In this document: piece by piece, positions 36,145 to 43,422 of the stretch
Layout: every line of letters begins with the position of its first letter
Position numbering within the stretch: the stretch's first letter is position 1
Assembly (NCBI GenBank): GCA_018401355.1
Contig: JAGYLD010000012.1
Span: 1 to 46,222 of the forward strand
Direction: 5' to 3'
Length of the DNA: 46,222 bases
Source: Bacteroidales bacterium
GTDB taxonomy: Bacteria > Bacteroidota > Bacteroidia > Bacteroidales > B18-G4
Notes under the pieces: model-generated
What the model saw: the letters and a program-made list of their open reading frames with translations, nothing else
Database searches by the model: none
Told to the model about the DNA's origin: nothing
Position numbers and translations under genes: made by a program

Positions 36145-38439
36145 TTAATATGAATGAACGGGCAGCCATCCATCAGAACTATTATGACTATCTTGTAATT
36201 TGAATTCTTGCATCACCCAATCTAACTGCTGAGAATTTATACCCCGTAACGCCCCACCACATGCTGTAAATAAATCATAATCAGTCATTTTATCAATAGA
36301 AGGTATGGCCATACATTCTGTCAGATAATCCTCGTGCCTTTCCCGTAAGCCATGATCCTTAATATGATCCCGATGTAAATTGAACAGGTCTTGTTTGGTA
36401 GAAATGGTAGAATACCAACCAGCATTCTTTTTCATTTTACCGGTTTTAAAATCCACATCATAAAGCAAATACCCTCCATACCCCCATTCAGAAAACTTCT
36501 TTTCAATCAAATCTATATTGTTTTCAGGATACGCCATTGCATTTAACCATATACATACTTTTAACGCATCTTCGGCAAATTCATCCGTAGTCTCCGGTCT
36601 ATGAGAATATGTAAGTATAAAACGATTGGATTCCCATTCCCGAATATCCTTATCCAAAGGATCCACACCCAGGTCCCGACCCCAGAATACGGCAATACCA
36701 CCATTGGACATTCTCGATCCCTCTGTTTTTTCCAATCGAAAGGCATCTATCCCAACCACCCGTGGGGTATGTGAGATAGGAAATTTTTGTTCATCCCGCA
36801 CAAAAAACATATTGGTTTGACCATCCGGAGGCATATAAGAAAGATAAAACCGTCCATCTTCTTCATTGTCTCTCCATTCAACTGTAGTGAACTTGCCATT
36901 ACTCCATATCAAATCCCCACGGCGTACCAAAGGATCTCCAAACCGCAACTGTCCAATACGTTCTTCCAGGATATCCATGCGAAAGAACACATTTTTTGCC
37001 GGCGGGGTAAAACATTCCCTAAACTTTTCCGGAAACAGTCTTTTTTCTTCGTTCAACGATTCAATATCTCCTTCCAATTTCATGGCCTCTCGTTTGTTGG
37101 CCAAAAACTCCCGGGCCCCTATACTTTTTTTGATAAACAAAGCCTGTTCATTGGTAGGGGTATCAATCACCGATTCACCGTATGGCCCGACAAATCCCTG
37201 TAATCCATCCCGGGCCGGAAAGAAAATGTTATACAAACCAGTACGGGTACGTCCGTTTTTATCCCTTAATTGATAATGCGATCCCTTGCTCAATTTAAGA
37301 TAATTAGTCCCTCCCCTTTGATTCATTTCATCTACCGTAGTAGTATATTGCGTAAATCCAATTATCTCATCACCAAGAGACAAACACTCCCGTACCACTT
37401 TGTGTGCCTTGTTTATATCTTCATACTTACACTTACCGGGTTCGTCTCGATGATAGCGTATTAATTTCTCACCATCATAATGAGAGCGATCAGCAGTAGT
37501 GGCAAAATCCACTTTGGTATCCATACGCACCTGTATATCATCCGATACAAAAGCTAATTCCTTTTTGGGATCCAAAGCATTGAACATAGGCTTCCATATA
37601 ATTGGCAGTTTACGAAACGGTTTGACAAAATGATTGCTAAATACCGTTTCTGCATTTTTATCATCCTTACCCTGAATACCATGCCGGCCCTCTTTTCTTC
37701 GGATGATTTCTTCGCAAGCATCACATTCACTCTTTGATGTATCCCCAACACGCCTGGACTTAGGATTATTTGTACCATAACAAACTCTCCGACCCAGGTC
37801 AATCATATCATAATTACCTTTTTCATCAGGAATAGGCTTCCTGGTTTTTGGATCTATATTTTTGAAAGTCGTAGTATCTAAAAAAGCAAACCGGGCCGCC
37901 ATAAACCACCTTCTATCCCGGTCCCTGTACTCAGGCAATACAGTATCCAAATACCAGTAATTCAAATACCACCAATGCGTTCCCACTAAATATGTAGGTT
38001 TGCCATTAATCATTACCCAGTATCCGAACAACCGATAATACCATTGTCGTTCTATCCAGTCAATCTCTTTTCGATATTTGTCACGTTCCGTCTCAAGTGC
38101 CTCATAAAACAAATTGATTGTATCCAACTCCCTTTTAATATGCGTTTCTTTAGATTTTGAAGGACGTTTACGTATTTTGGATTCCAACTGCAAAAGTTTA
38201 TCAGGATAAACTTCTCTTTTGAAATATTGTTCGCAAGCCGGTAGTCCATAATTAGCCATTTTTTCTATAGGTGGGAAATCTTTTGGTTCCGGCCAATTAA
38301 AATAACGGTAAGTACGTTGTATAAGATCTAAAACATCTATACGAATAGGAAACAAATCGGGATCTTCTGTATTAATCCATACATACCTCTCTGCGTCTTG
38401 ATACTGAGATAATATTTCATCAGGTATCTTATGATCCAT
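36145..38439 (-). CDS. terL: Terminase large subunit
   Basis: 764 aa; the DNA-packaging ATPase and nuclease that acts at the portal. Visible motifs: a Walker A-like segment PKSRRVGDTSKS near residue 230, a Walker B-like RDEPGK near 333, a coupling-type segment GFTQYTTTVDEM near 360, and a nuclease-type VVGIDAF near 560 with further acidic residues downstream (LLYDVDF). The N-terminal 180 residues are a long helical and Trp-rich extension typical of this lineage (GTHWWYLNYWYLDT). The start overlaps the upstream gene; see the note on its 3' end. Confidence 0.92.
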   Translation of the reverse strand: MDHKIPDEILSQYQDAERYVWINTEDPDLFPIRIDVLDLIQRTYRYFNWPEPKDFPPIEKMANYGLPACEQYFKREVYPDKLLQLESKIRKRPSKSKETHIKRELDTINLFYEALETERDKYRKEIDWIERQWYYRLFGYWVMINGKPTYLVGTHWWYLNYWYLDTVLPEYRDRDRRWFMAARFAFLDTTTFKNIDPKTRKPIPDEKGNYDMIDLGRRVCYGTNNPKSRRVGDTSKSECDACEEIIRRKEGRHGIQGKDDKNAETVFSNHFVKPFRKLPIIWKPMFNALDPKKELAFVSDDIQVRMDTKVDFATTADRSHYDGEKLIRYHRDEPGKCKYEDINKAHKVVRECLSLGDEIIGFTQYTTTVDEMNQRGGTNYLKLSKGSHYQLRDKNGRTRTGLYNIFFPARDGLQGFVGPYGESVIDTPTNEQALFIKKSIGAREFLANKREAMKLEGDIESLNEEKRLFPEKFRECFTPPAKNVFFRMDILEERIGQLRFGDPLVRRGDLIWSNGKFTTVEWRDNEEDGRFYLSYMPPDGQTNMFFVRDEQKFPISHTPRVVGIDAFRLEKTEGSRMSNGGIAVFWGRDLGVDPLDKDIREWESNRFILTYSHRPETTDEFAEDALKVCIWLNAMAYPENNIDLIEKKFSEWGYGGYLLYDVDFKTGKMKKNAGWYSTISTKQDLFNLHRDHIKDHGLRERHEDYLTECMAIPSIDKMTDYDLFTACGGALRGINSQQLDWVMQEFKLQDSHNSSDGWLPVHSY

Positions 38440-39137
38440 AATACGGGTCGGTGATGGAGATTACGTTGTGCGTGGATTTTGCGAATGTCGACGCGCTGCC
38501 CGTCAGGCCGCAGAAGTTGTAGCCGCTCTCCCGGTGGAGCAAACATTTCCGCCTTTTCCTCCGGGCGTATGCCTAATTTATCCCGCTCCATACCACGATA
38601 CAAGGCCCTACGCAAACTTTTAGAGTCATCCCCTTTGAATATTTCCCGGGAAAGCTCCCCAATGGTTTGCCTTAGTTTATCTATGTTTTCCCGTATTATC
38701 TTGACTTCTTTGGCATCATTGGCCGCCAAAGATTTTACCACTTCGGCATTTAACATAGACCAGTAACTTACATAGGTTACATAATCTGGGTTTTCAAATA
38801 ATTTAACATACCGCACAATCATATCATTTACCTGCTGATTTTCCCCAATCAAAATATCTTCCACTTCTTCACGAAAACGATCCCCGTCCCTCAATTTGAA
38901 CCCGGAAATTCGAGCAACCTCTCTTTTCCGCACCATATAATCCGGGAAATATTCAGGCATCTCTGTATTAAAGTCATACATCATAATAATATATCGTATC
39001 ACCGTAGCACGAGATATATGTTTTGAGATATGCACCTTAAATTCAGGGAATTTCTCAAGAGCAGAAATTAAATCCCGGTCAGGCAGAGTGGGGTCATACA
39101 AATAACCTGTAAAATCAAAGTCATCAAGACTGGCCAT
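38337..39137 (-). CDS. Probable small terminase subunit, 3' end possibly frameshifted
   Basis: About 266 aa from the ATG at 39135-39137 (MASLDDFDF). The longer frame to a TTG at 39158 starts inside the -7 box. It is helical and acidic with a predicted coiled coil near 165-195 (IIRENIDKLRQTIGELSREI) and lies directly before terL, as TerS does. As read, it overlaps terL by 103 bases. In the frame shifted by one, the segment near 38520 reads SGYNFCGLTGSASTF, later NVISITDPYYGS, and stops at TAA overlapping the terL ATG, which is a far more usual junction. So the last 60 codons or so may be out of frame. The function is inferred from position. Confidence 0.72.
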   Translation of the reverse strand: MASLDDFDFTGYLYDPTLPDRDLISALEKFPEFKVHISKHISRATVIRYIIMMYDFNTEMPEYFPDYMVRKREVARISGFKLRDGDRFREEVEDILIGENQQVNDMIVRYVKLFENPDYVTYVSYWSMLNAEVVKSLAANDAKEVKIIRENIDKLRQTIGELSREIFKGDDSKSLRRALYRGMERDKLGIRPEEKAEMFAPPGERLQLLRPDGQRVDIRKIHAQRNLHHRPVLWIIRYLMKYYLSIKTQRGMYGLIQKIPICFLFV

Positions 39138-39155
39138 AATAAAATCGTTGTATGG

Positions 39156-39186
39156 CAAAATTATAACTTACAAAACCCAAACTCAA
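39156..39186 (-). promoter_or_regulatory. Promoter of the terminase unit
   Basis: -7 box TAATTTTG at 39156-39163; -33 TTG at 39184-39186, spacing 20, with GCTATTGA in common with the scaffold promoter. It fixes the start of the downstream gene at 39137. Confidence 0.7.
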
Positions 39187-39191
39187 TAGCA

Positions 39192-39223
39192 TAAAAAAGG
39201 GCCGTCTTATGCAAAAACAGCCC
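39192..39223 (-). terminator. Terminator after the 361-aa gene
   Basis: Stem 39199-39205 with 39217-39223 (6 of 7 pairs), loop of 11, then TTTTTT on the minus strand. Confidence 0.75.
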
Positions 39224-39255
39224 CTGGGTCTGGAATACTGGGTAGGGAGAATATC

Positions 39256-40341
39256 CTAAGATACCACGCCTTGCCATACGGCATCAGCAATCACCTTGCC
39301 TTTGTCAACATATTCTTCAACCGTAGCCAAGTCCTGGTAAGAGTATTTTTGCCCATTGGCCAAATCGCCATAGCGATCCAACATTTTATTCCATTCAGTT
39401 TGCACCTCTTCGTCATTTTCACTCAGATAAGTACAAACGGCATAAGGCAAATATTTGTTCCACAATGCCCGCTTACCTTCCCTTACAACCTGATACACTA
39501 TTGTACCTGTAGGCGTAGTATCCCAATCAGCCTCCAGGGTCAGTGTGTTATCTGTGTTGGATGTAATTTTACGGGATTGTCCGCCACCGGTTGTAGCACT
39601 TTCGATGTACACGTAATAATCCAACCCGTCATAATCCCCGGAAGTAAATTCTCCGGTATCCGTCAACGTGCCTGCTGCAATTCCGGTAGCCGTCTTGCTC
39701 ACTTTTTCATATAGGGTTGAAGCGTTGTTCATATACCCAATAATCAAAGGAGTTTGAACGGTTGTGGAATACAATGTATCCCACGCCAACTTACCGGCAT
39801 TGGCTGTTCCATACGTCTCACCCACAATATACAAGTGATCGCACAAGTACACCGTGTAATCTTCGGACGCATCAATGGCGTTGGTAGTTTCGGCCACCGT
39901 ACAGACTTTGTCTGTCCCATCATAATCTGTAATCAACCTTTCAACTGCTTCATCCCCGGTTGTGGCGATCAGTTTAAGATTATACGCATCATCCGTCTCA
40001 CTGGGGCCAGAAGCCGCCAGTTTAATTTCTGTCTTGGTGGAATTGGCCTGACAAGTACCAGTTAAAGTCTCACCCTGTTTGGATGATTTAAGTTTGGCGA
40101 TCAGGTCAATGGCCTGGGCAGCGGTAAACTTACCCTCGGCATGGCTGGTTACCAGATCCACACAAATCACAATGTCATCACATGAACCATCATCCAGTCC
40201 GGATATAAAAGCAGCCATAGCCGTATTGTCACTACCCTTAGTGTCATACACTGTTGCATCAGGATACTTTAAATTAGCCACGGCTTTGGCAAGCTGACTT
40301 TGTCCTGTGCTGTCGTCCGATTTATAAAAAATAACTTCCAT
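39256..40341 (-). CDS. Unknown, monocistronic, probable virion protein
   Basis: 361 aa. It is acidic, rich in Thr, Ala and Asp, and less AT-rich than its neighbours. An N-terminal Rossmann-like pattern may be present (EVIFYKSDDSTGQSQLAKAV; DDIVICVDLVTSH), then beta-rich sequence (TGEFTSGDYDGLDYYVYI; SRKITSNTDNTLTLEADW), which resembles a small beta-barrel domain. No family is recognised. It has its own strong promoter and its own terminator, which suggests an abundant product such as a capsid decoration, cement or tail protein (inference). Confidence 0.75.
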   Translation of the reverse strand: MEVIFYKSDDSTGQSQLAKAVANLKYPDATVYDTKGSDNTAMAAFISGLDDGSCDDIVICVDLVTSHAEGKFTAAQAIDLIAKLKSSKQGETLTGTCQANSTKTEIKLAASGPSETDDAYNLKLIATTGDEAVERLITDYDGTDKVCTVAETTNAIDASEDYTVYLCDHLYIVGETYGTANAGKLAWDTLYSTTVQTPLIIGYMNNASTLYEKVSKTATGIAAGTLTDTGEFTSGDYDGLDYYVYIESATTGGGQSRKITSNTDNTLTLEADWDTTPTGTIVYQVVREGKRALWNKYLPYAVCTYLSENDEEVQTEWNKMLDRYGDLANGQKYSYQDLATVEEYVDKGKVIADAVWQGVVS

Positions 40342-40373
40342 TGTTCTACGATTTTATTATTTTACAGTTAAAG

Positions 40374-40405
40374 CAAAGATAGAAAAGCGAAAATAGGATG
40401 TCAAA
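40374..40405 (-). promoter_or_regulatory. Promoter of the 361-aa gene
   Basis: Exact -7 consensus TATCTTTG at 40374-40381, and TTTG at 40402-40405 (spacing 20). Leader of about 26 bases to the ATG at 40341. The -33 neighbourhood differs from classes A and B. Confidence 0.82.
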
Positions 40406-40410
40406 TTGCC

Positions 40411-41316
40411 CTATTCCAACACTCCGGTCTGATAAGAAATAACCTGGAACCAATTATACATGGTCGCCGGAGGAAAATCTTTCCCCTTGAGTACAGCATC
40501 CGAAATAATGGGCACCACCCTTTCACCCATCGGGCGTGGACAACCAAATGGAGCCCGATACATCAATACCCCATTATAATAAATATCTATCGTTTCTCCG
40601 GTGAAAATTATTTGGATGCAAACAAGCATTTGAGGCACTTCATCAAAATCAAAATAATTTGTGGAGTTAAACATACGCCTTTGGTCTGAATATCCCCAGT
40701 GTGTGGACATGGTTACCTTTTTCAGATCATTGGTATCATGTATAAACATTTCCCCTGCATCCACCTCAAAATACGGTACATGAAAATCTTCTGCCCGGGT
40801 TCCTTGCACATACTGTATCTTCGGGTCCTTATACACCAAACTGCTAAAAGGCCAATCAACTTTTCTTTGACGACATACATTCTTAGCATTCCCTTCTGTA
40901 CGAAACAACCACAAAAAACATGGCCAATATCCCGGTCCCATCTTTGTAGAATTAACCACTACCTCAAAAAACCTTCCCGGCAATATGGTTTCCTCCGGCC
41001 CCATCATCATACCCGAAGCATAATCCCTGGCTTGTAAAATTCCGTTCCAATCATATCCTATCGTGGTTGCTCGTTCCGTAATAATTTTTACCGTCCCCTC
41101 GGGTGAAAAAATAACATTGTCCGGATGATAAACCGAATTGGTATAACTGGGAGCGGAACCCCATTCTCCACTTTGCTTTTTCTTCCAATCAATTCCTCTG
41201 AATGGAACTATTTGCCCGGGAGCTTTAGGAAAGTCATACTTGCGAAATAAACGCCTGACCTTATAACCAAGAAAGTTATTATACTGCTCCCAATAAAACT
41301 TCTTTAAATTACACAT
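40411..41316 (-). CDS. GH16-like (concanavalin-fold) protein with ExDxxE motif
   Basis: 301 aa. The order of beta segments and aromatic residues resembles family 16 glycoside hydrolases: SPEGTVKIITERAT, a GRFFEVVVNSTKMGPGYWP segment, then PYFEVDAGEMF near residue 189, which holds E-V-D-A-G-E, matching the ExDxxE catalytic pattern, followed by VTMSTHWGYSDQ and a FTGETIDIYYNGVL strand. GH16 enzymes cleave beta-linked glucans and galactans. Here it could degrade capsule or exopolysaccharide, or be a binding module. No signal peptide. It lies directly downstream of the tmRNA and may be read from that transcript. Confidence 0.75.
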   Translation of the reverse strand: MCNLKKFYWEQYNNFLGYKVRRLFRKYDFPKAPGQIVPFRGIDWKKKQSGEWGSAPSYTNSVYHPDNVIFSPEGTVKIITERATTIGYDWNGILQARDYASGMMMGPEETILPGRFFEVVVNSTKMGPGYWPCFLWLFRTEGNAKNVCRQRKVDWPFSSLVYKDPKIQYVQGTRAEDFHVPYFEVDAGEMFIHDTNDLKKVTMSTHWGYSDQRRMFNSTNYFDFDEVPQMLVCIQIIFTGETIDIYYNGVLMYRAPFGCPRPMGERVVPIISDAVLKGKDFPPATMYNWFQVISYQTGVLE

Positions 41317-41336
41317 ACAATGAATTTTAAATTAAC

Positions 41337-41591
41337 TGGTGGAGGTGAGGGGATTCGAACCCCTGTCCGGCAATGCTTGTCATGTCACTGAAAAAAAATA
41401 CTCAAAAAACGTAAATACTAATCAACGTAAATCTGAAAAAAGCAACGGTTCTTTCTGTTCACAGGCATCCCGTTATTCCCGGTGCTCAGGCTGCCTTACG
41501 GCACGGCACATACGATAGATTTAAGTCGCCAGTTAAAAAAAGAAAACACCATGACACAACTCCTATAGCCGTCTAAATCCAAATCACCCCC
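41337..41591 (-). ncRNA. ssrA: Phage transfer-messenger RNA (tmRNA), short form
   Basis: About 255 nt. The 5' end GGGGGTGATTTGGATT and the 3' end with the T arm (AGGGG TTCGAAT CCCCT) and CACCTCCACCA pair into a 7-bp acceptor stem that includes the G3-U70 wobble recognised by alanyl-tRNA synthetase; CCA is encoded. A P2-type helix (TGTCATG with CATGACA) joins the two halves. The mRNA-like part and a nested hairpin (TGCC GTAA GGCA) lie between. It is much shorter than the roughly 350-400 nt of bacterial tmRNAs, and no clear pseudoknot 1 is seen before the tag. tmRNA rescues stalled ribosomes and tags the nascent protein. A -7 box lies just upstream. Confidence 0.92.
41486..41530 (-). other. Predicted tmRNA tag reading frame
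   Basis: After UAACU, which corresponds to the sequence that sets the resume codon, the frame starts at GGC (41528-41530) and reads GDLNLSYVPCRKAA, then UGA at 41486-41488. Bacteroidetes host tags usually start with Gly-Glu and end in YALAA. Here the start Gly and final Ala-Ala are kept but the rest differs, with a basic RK before AA. The other two frames stop after 2 (TAA) and 11 codons. The resume site is inferred by analogy. Confidence 0.65.
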
Positions 41592-41838
41592 TTTGTTTCA
41601 AATATACAAAATAACGATTATGTTTGGGCCGTAACCCAAAAAACAATCTGATCTTATTATTAATAATAACCATTTTGGCCTTCCTTCGCATACGTTTTTT
41701 CCACAAAGAATGCTTACGTCCTTCTTTTACAAACATCCTTTCCAATGCCATACCCTGAATTGTAGCCTCAATCAAATCATTGTTGCGTTGACTGTCTTTT
41801 GTTTTACTGACCGTTTCCTTTACGTCTTGTGCTTTCAT
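41584..41838 (-). CDS. Small basic hypothetical protein
   Basis: 84 aa, with a very basic C-terminal half (KKRMRRKAKMVIINNK; RPKHNRYFVYLKQRG), which suggests nucleic-acid or ribosome binding. Its stop codon TGA (41584-41586) falls within the first bases of the tmRNA, so the two overlap by 8 bases. Association with tmRNA and tRNA could mean a translation-related role, but no family is recognised and SmpB motifs are not seen. Confidence 0.6.
   Translation of the reverse strand: MKAQDVKETVSKTKDSQRNNDLIEATIQGMALERMFVKEGRKHSLWKKRMRRKAKMVIINNKIRLFFGLRPKHNRYFVYLKQRG
41599..41606 (-). promoter_or_regulatory. -7 box of the tmRNA
   Basis: TATATTTG ends 7 bases before the first G of the tmRNA, so the expected transcript start and the mature 5' end nearly coincide. 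No good -33 TTTG is seen at the usual distance. The box lies inside the 84-aa gene. Confidence 0.5.
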
Positions 41839-41931
41839 ATTCTATGTGGTTATAGTTATGACTGCTTTAAAAATTTGTCTGCCAGATGACTGTTATCCCA
41901 ATTTAAAGGGTTTACAATTAATTTGATTTTG

Positions 41932-42002
41932 ATGCGGGGGAAGGAATCGAACCTTCAATGCAGGGTTATGAATCCTGCCGGACCAATCCAGGTCTCCCCG
42001 CA
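41932..42002 (-). tRNA. tRNA with anticodon CAU (Met or Ile2)
   Basis: Cloverleaf: acceptor TGCGGGG with CCCCGCA, D arm GACC-TGGATT-GGTC, an anticodon arm with loop TTCATAA (anticodon CAU, U33 and A37 present), and T arm GAAGG-TTCGATT-CCTTC. CCA is not encoded, the D arm is short and the closing pair of the anticodon stem (A-C) is weak, so it is somewhat irregular. CAU could be elongator or initiator Met, or Ile2 after lysidine modification. It lies within the accessory operon, between the 150-aa and 84-aa genes. Confidence 0.82.
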
Positions 42003-42025
42003 TACCATCCCATGATTTCCTATCG

Positions 42026-42478
42026 TTACTTATTCATCCTGGGATGATAATGATTATATGATAATAGTTTCATTAAGGCAAGGGATTGCATATCGTTATA
42101 GTGTTTTAACCATAACCAGGCTTCACTTTTTGCATTATAACTTAGTTCATAAAACGCTTGTTTGTCGTCCTGATCGGCCACTACCATATTAATTTTATCC
42201 CATTCCGAAACCCTAATAGAGCCAACGTGCATTTTCCCTGTACTCTGAGAGGATGTTACAAAACAATAAAAATCCTCCGGAGGACCCCGGTCATATTCCT
42301 GTTGCAGAATATCAGTGATAATGATAATCTTATCACTATGGAATAAAATATCCCCTTGCTGATACTTTGTGCTGGGAGGATCAGTGCCGGTGTAATGATT
42401 ATAACATAGCCACGCTATACCCATAATCAATAACCCGGCAAAAAAAGGCATCCAGCTTCTTGCAAGTTTTCCTTTCAT
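42026..42478 (-). CDS. Small membrane-anchored protein
   Basis: 150 aa. One N-terminal membrane segment (WMPFFAGLLIMGIAWLCY) after a short basic start places the rest outside the inner membrane. The soluble part shows no motif. It has no lipobox. Possible roles include a lysis accessory or superinfection factor, but nothing in the sequence decides between them. Confidence 0.68.
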   Translation of the reverse strand: MKGKLARSWMPFFAGLLIMGIAWLCYNHYTGTDPPSTKYQQGDILFHSDKIIIITDILQQEYDRGPPEDFYCFVTSSQSTGKMHVGSIRVSEWDKINMVVADQDDKQAFYELSYNAKSEAWLWLKHYNDMQSLALMKLLSYNHYHPRMNK

Positions 42479-42654
42479 AATCTTAGTTTTGATGATACAT
42501 TAATTCACCCGGACTTTCCGGAGAATGATAAAAAAATATCTTAACCCTATATATGATTTTGTTTAACATACGTTCGATTTCGTTAACTGTTTTCCCGGTA
42601 TTTTGATCATTTGACCATTTTTCTGTTTAATGTTTTGGGAATATCGCTAAACAA
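42479..42654. other. Intergenic, 176 bases, nothing recognised
   Basis: AT-rich. One short hairpin (CCGGA AAG TCCGG) near 42514-42526, with T-rich sequence nearby on the minus strand, might be a weak attenuator. I see no good promoter and no RNA gene. Confidence 0.4.
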
Positions 42655-43410
42655 TTAGTTCATTATTTTGTCTGTATCATTCCATCCTTTGTGTGCCAAA
42701 TACAATGTTATGTATCCCCACAAATCCCATACATCATTCTCCTGCGGGTAGTCAGTCTGTTGTATCCTGGCTATCTTCTCATCCAGCCGGGAAGCCAAAC
42801 CATTGCTATCTTTGGAAAAAATGTGTATGGGTGAAAAAATACTGTCTCCATACTTTCGGTTTTTGTGCTTTAATAACTTCCCACCGACTTCTAAAATCTG
42901 ATCAATCTTATCTGCAGTAGATAAATCTGTATCAACGCCAATATCACCCTCGGATGCGATTAACTTGCTTACCTTATGGATAAAATCAGTCATTTCATCA
43001 TCTTTGACAAACCCTGTGTCTTGAGCCTTATAAAAAGCAGCGGTTATTTCTTCATCCGGAATATGTGGACACGAATCCTCTGTGGATAACAAACGGGGTA
43101 AGTAAGTATGATAATCAAAACTATGGAAAATATTACGGATAGTTAACCAACTGGATCCACGCACTAAAACAATCCTGTTTTTGTCATTTCTCGGGGGATC
43201 CAATTTTGATACATAAAGAGGAGACAGAAAAGATAATGGTTTGAAATAATATCTTTTCAATGCCATGGTTTGTACAGTATCATAATGCTTCATCCCATAA
43301 AGAATCACATCGTATGTGTCAAAACTTAATGCCGGAACCTGCACGTCATCAGCACCATCACTCAAAGTAATCTGTTTTACACGTCTTAATTTTTCTTGGT
43401 CCATTCTCAT
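42655..43410 (-). CDS. DUF1599/MazG-like nucleotide-associated protein
   Basis: 251 aa. The C-terminal half (about 165-245) matches the pattern of the phage family DUF1599 (nucleotide modification associated domain 1, related to the all-alpha NTP pyrophosphohydrolases): ILEVGGKLLKHKNRKYGDSI, PIHIFSKDSN, a RLDEKIARI helix and DVWDLWGYITLYLA. The N-terminal half is unrecognised and includes RIVLVRGSSWLTIRNIFHSF. The family is found near nucleotide-modification and DNA-metabolism genes; the reaction is unknown. It lies 12 bases after the double GroES-like gene. Confidence 0.72.
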   Translation of the reverse strand: MRMDQEKLRRVKQITLSDGADDVQVPALSFDTYDVILYGMKHYDTVQTMALKRYYFKPLSFLSPLYVSKLDPPRNDKNRIVLVRGSSWLTIRNIFHSFDYHTYLPRLLSTEDSCPHIPDEEITAAFYKAQDTGFVKDDEMTDFIHKVSKLIASEGDIGVDTDLSTADKIDQILEVGGKLLKHKNRKYGDSIFSPIHIFSKDSNGLASRLDEKIARIQQTDYPQENDVWDLWGYITLYLAHKGWNDTDKIMN

Positions 43411-43422
43411 AATCCTGGTCTT

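Noticed and set aside
41337-41591. tmRNA as the host ssrA gene used as phage attachment site
   Set aside because: Phage-like genes lie on both sides in the same orientation, the RNA is far shorter than host tmRNAs, and the tag is atypical.
41932-42002. Anticodon UCA (suppressor or selenocysteine tRNA) instead of CAU
   Set aside because: The register that gives UCA needs a mismatched anticodon stem; the CAU register leaves U33 and A37 in place and four good pairs.
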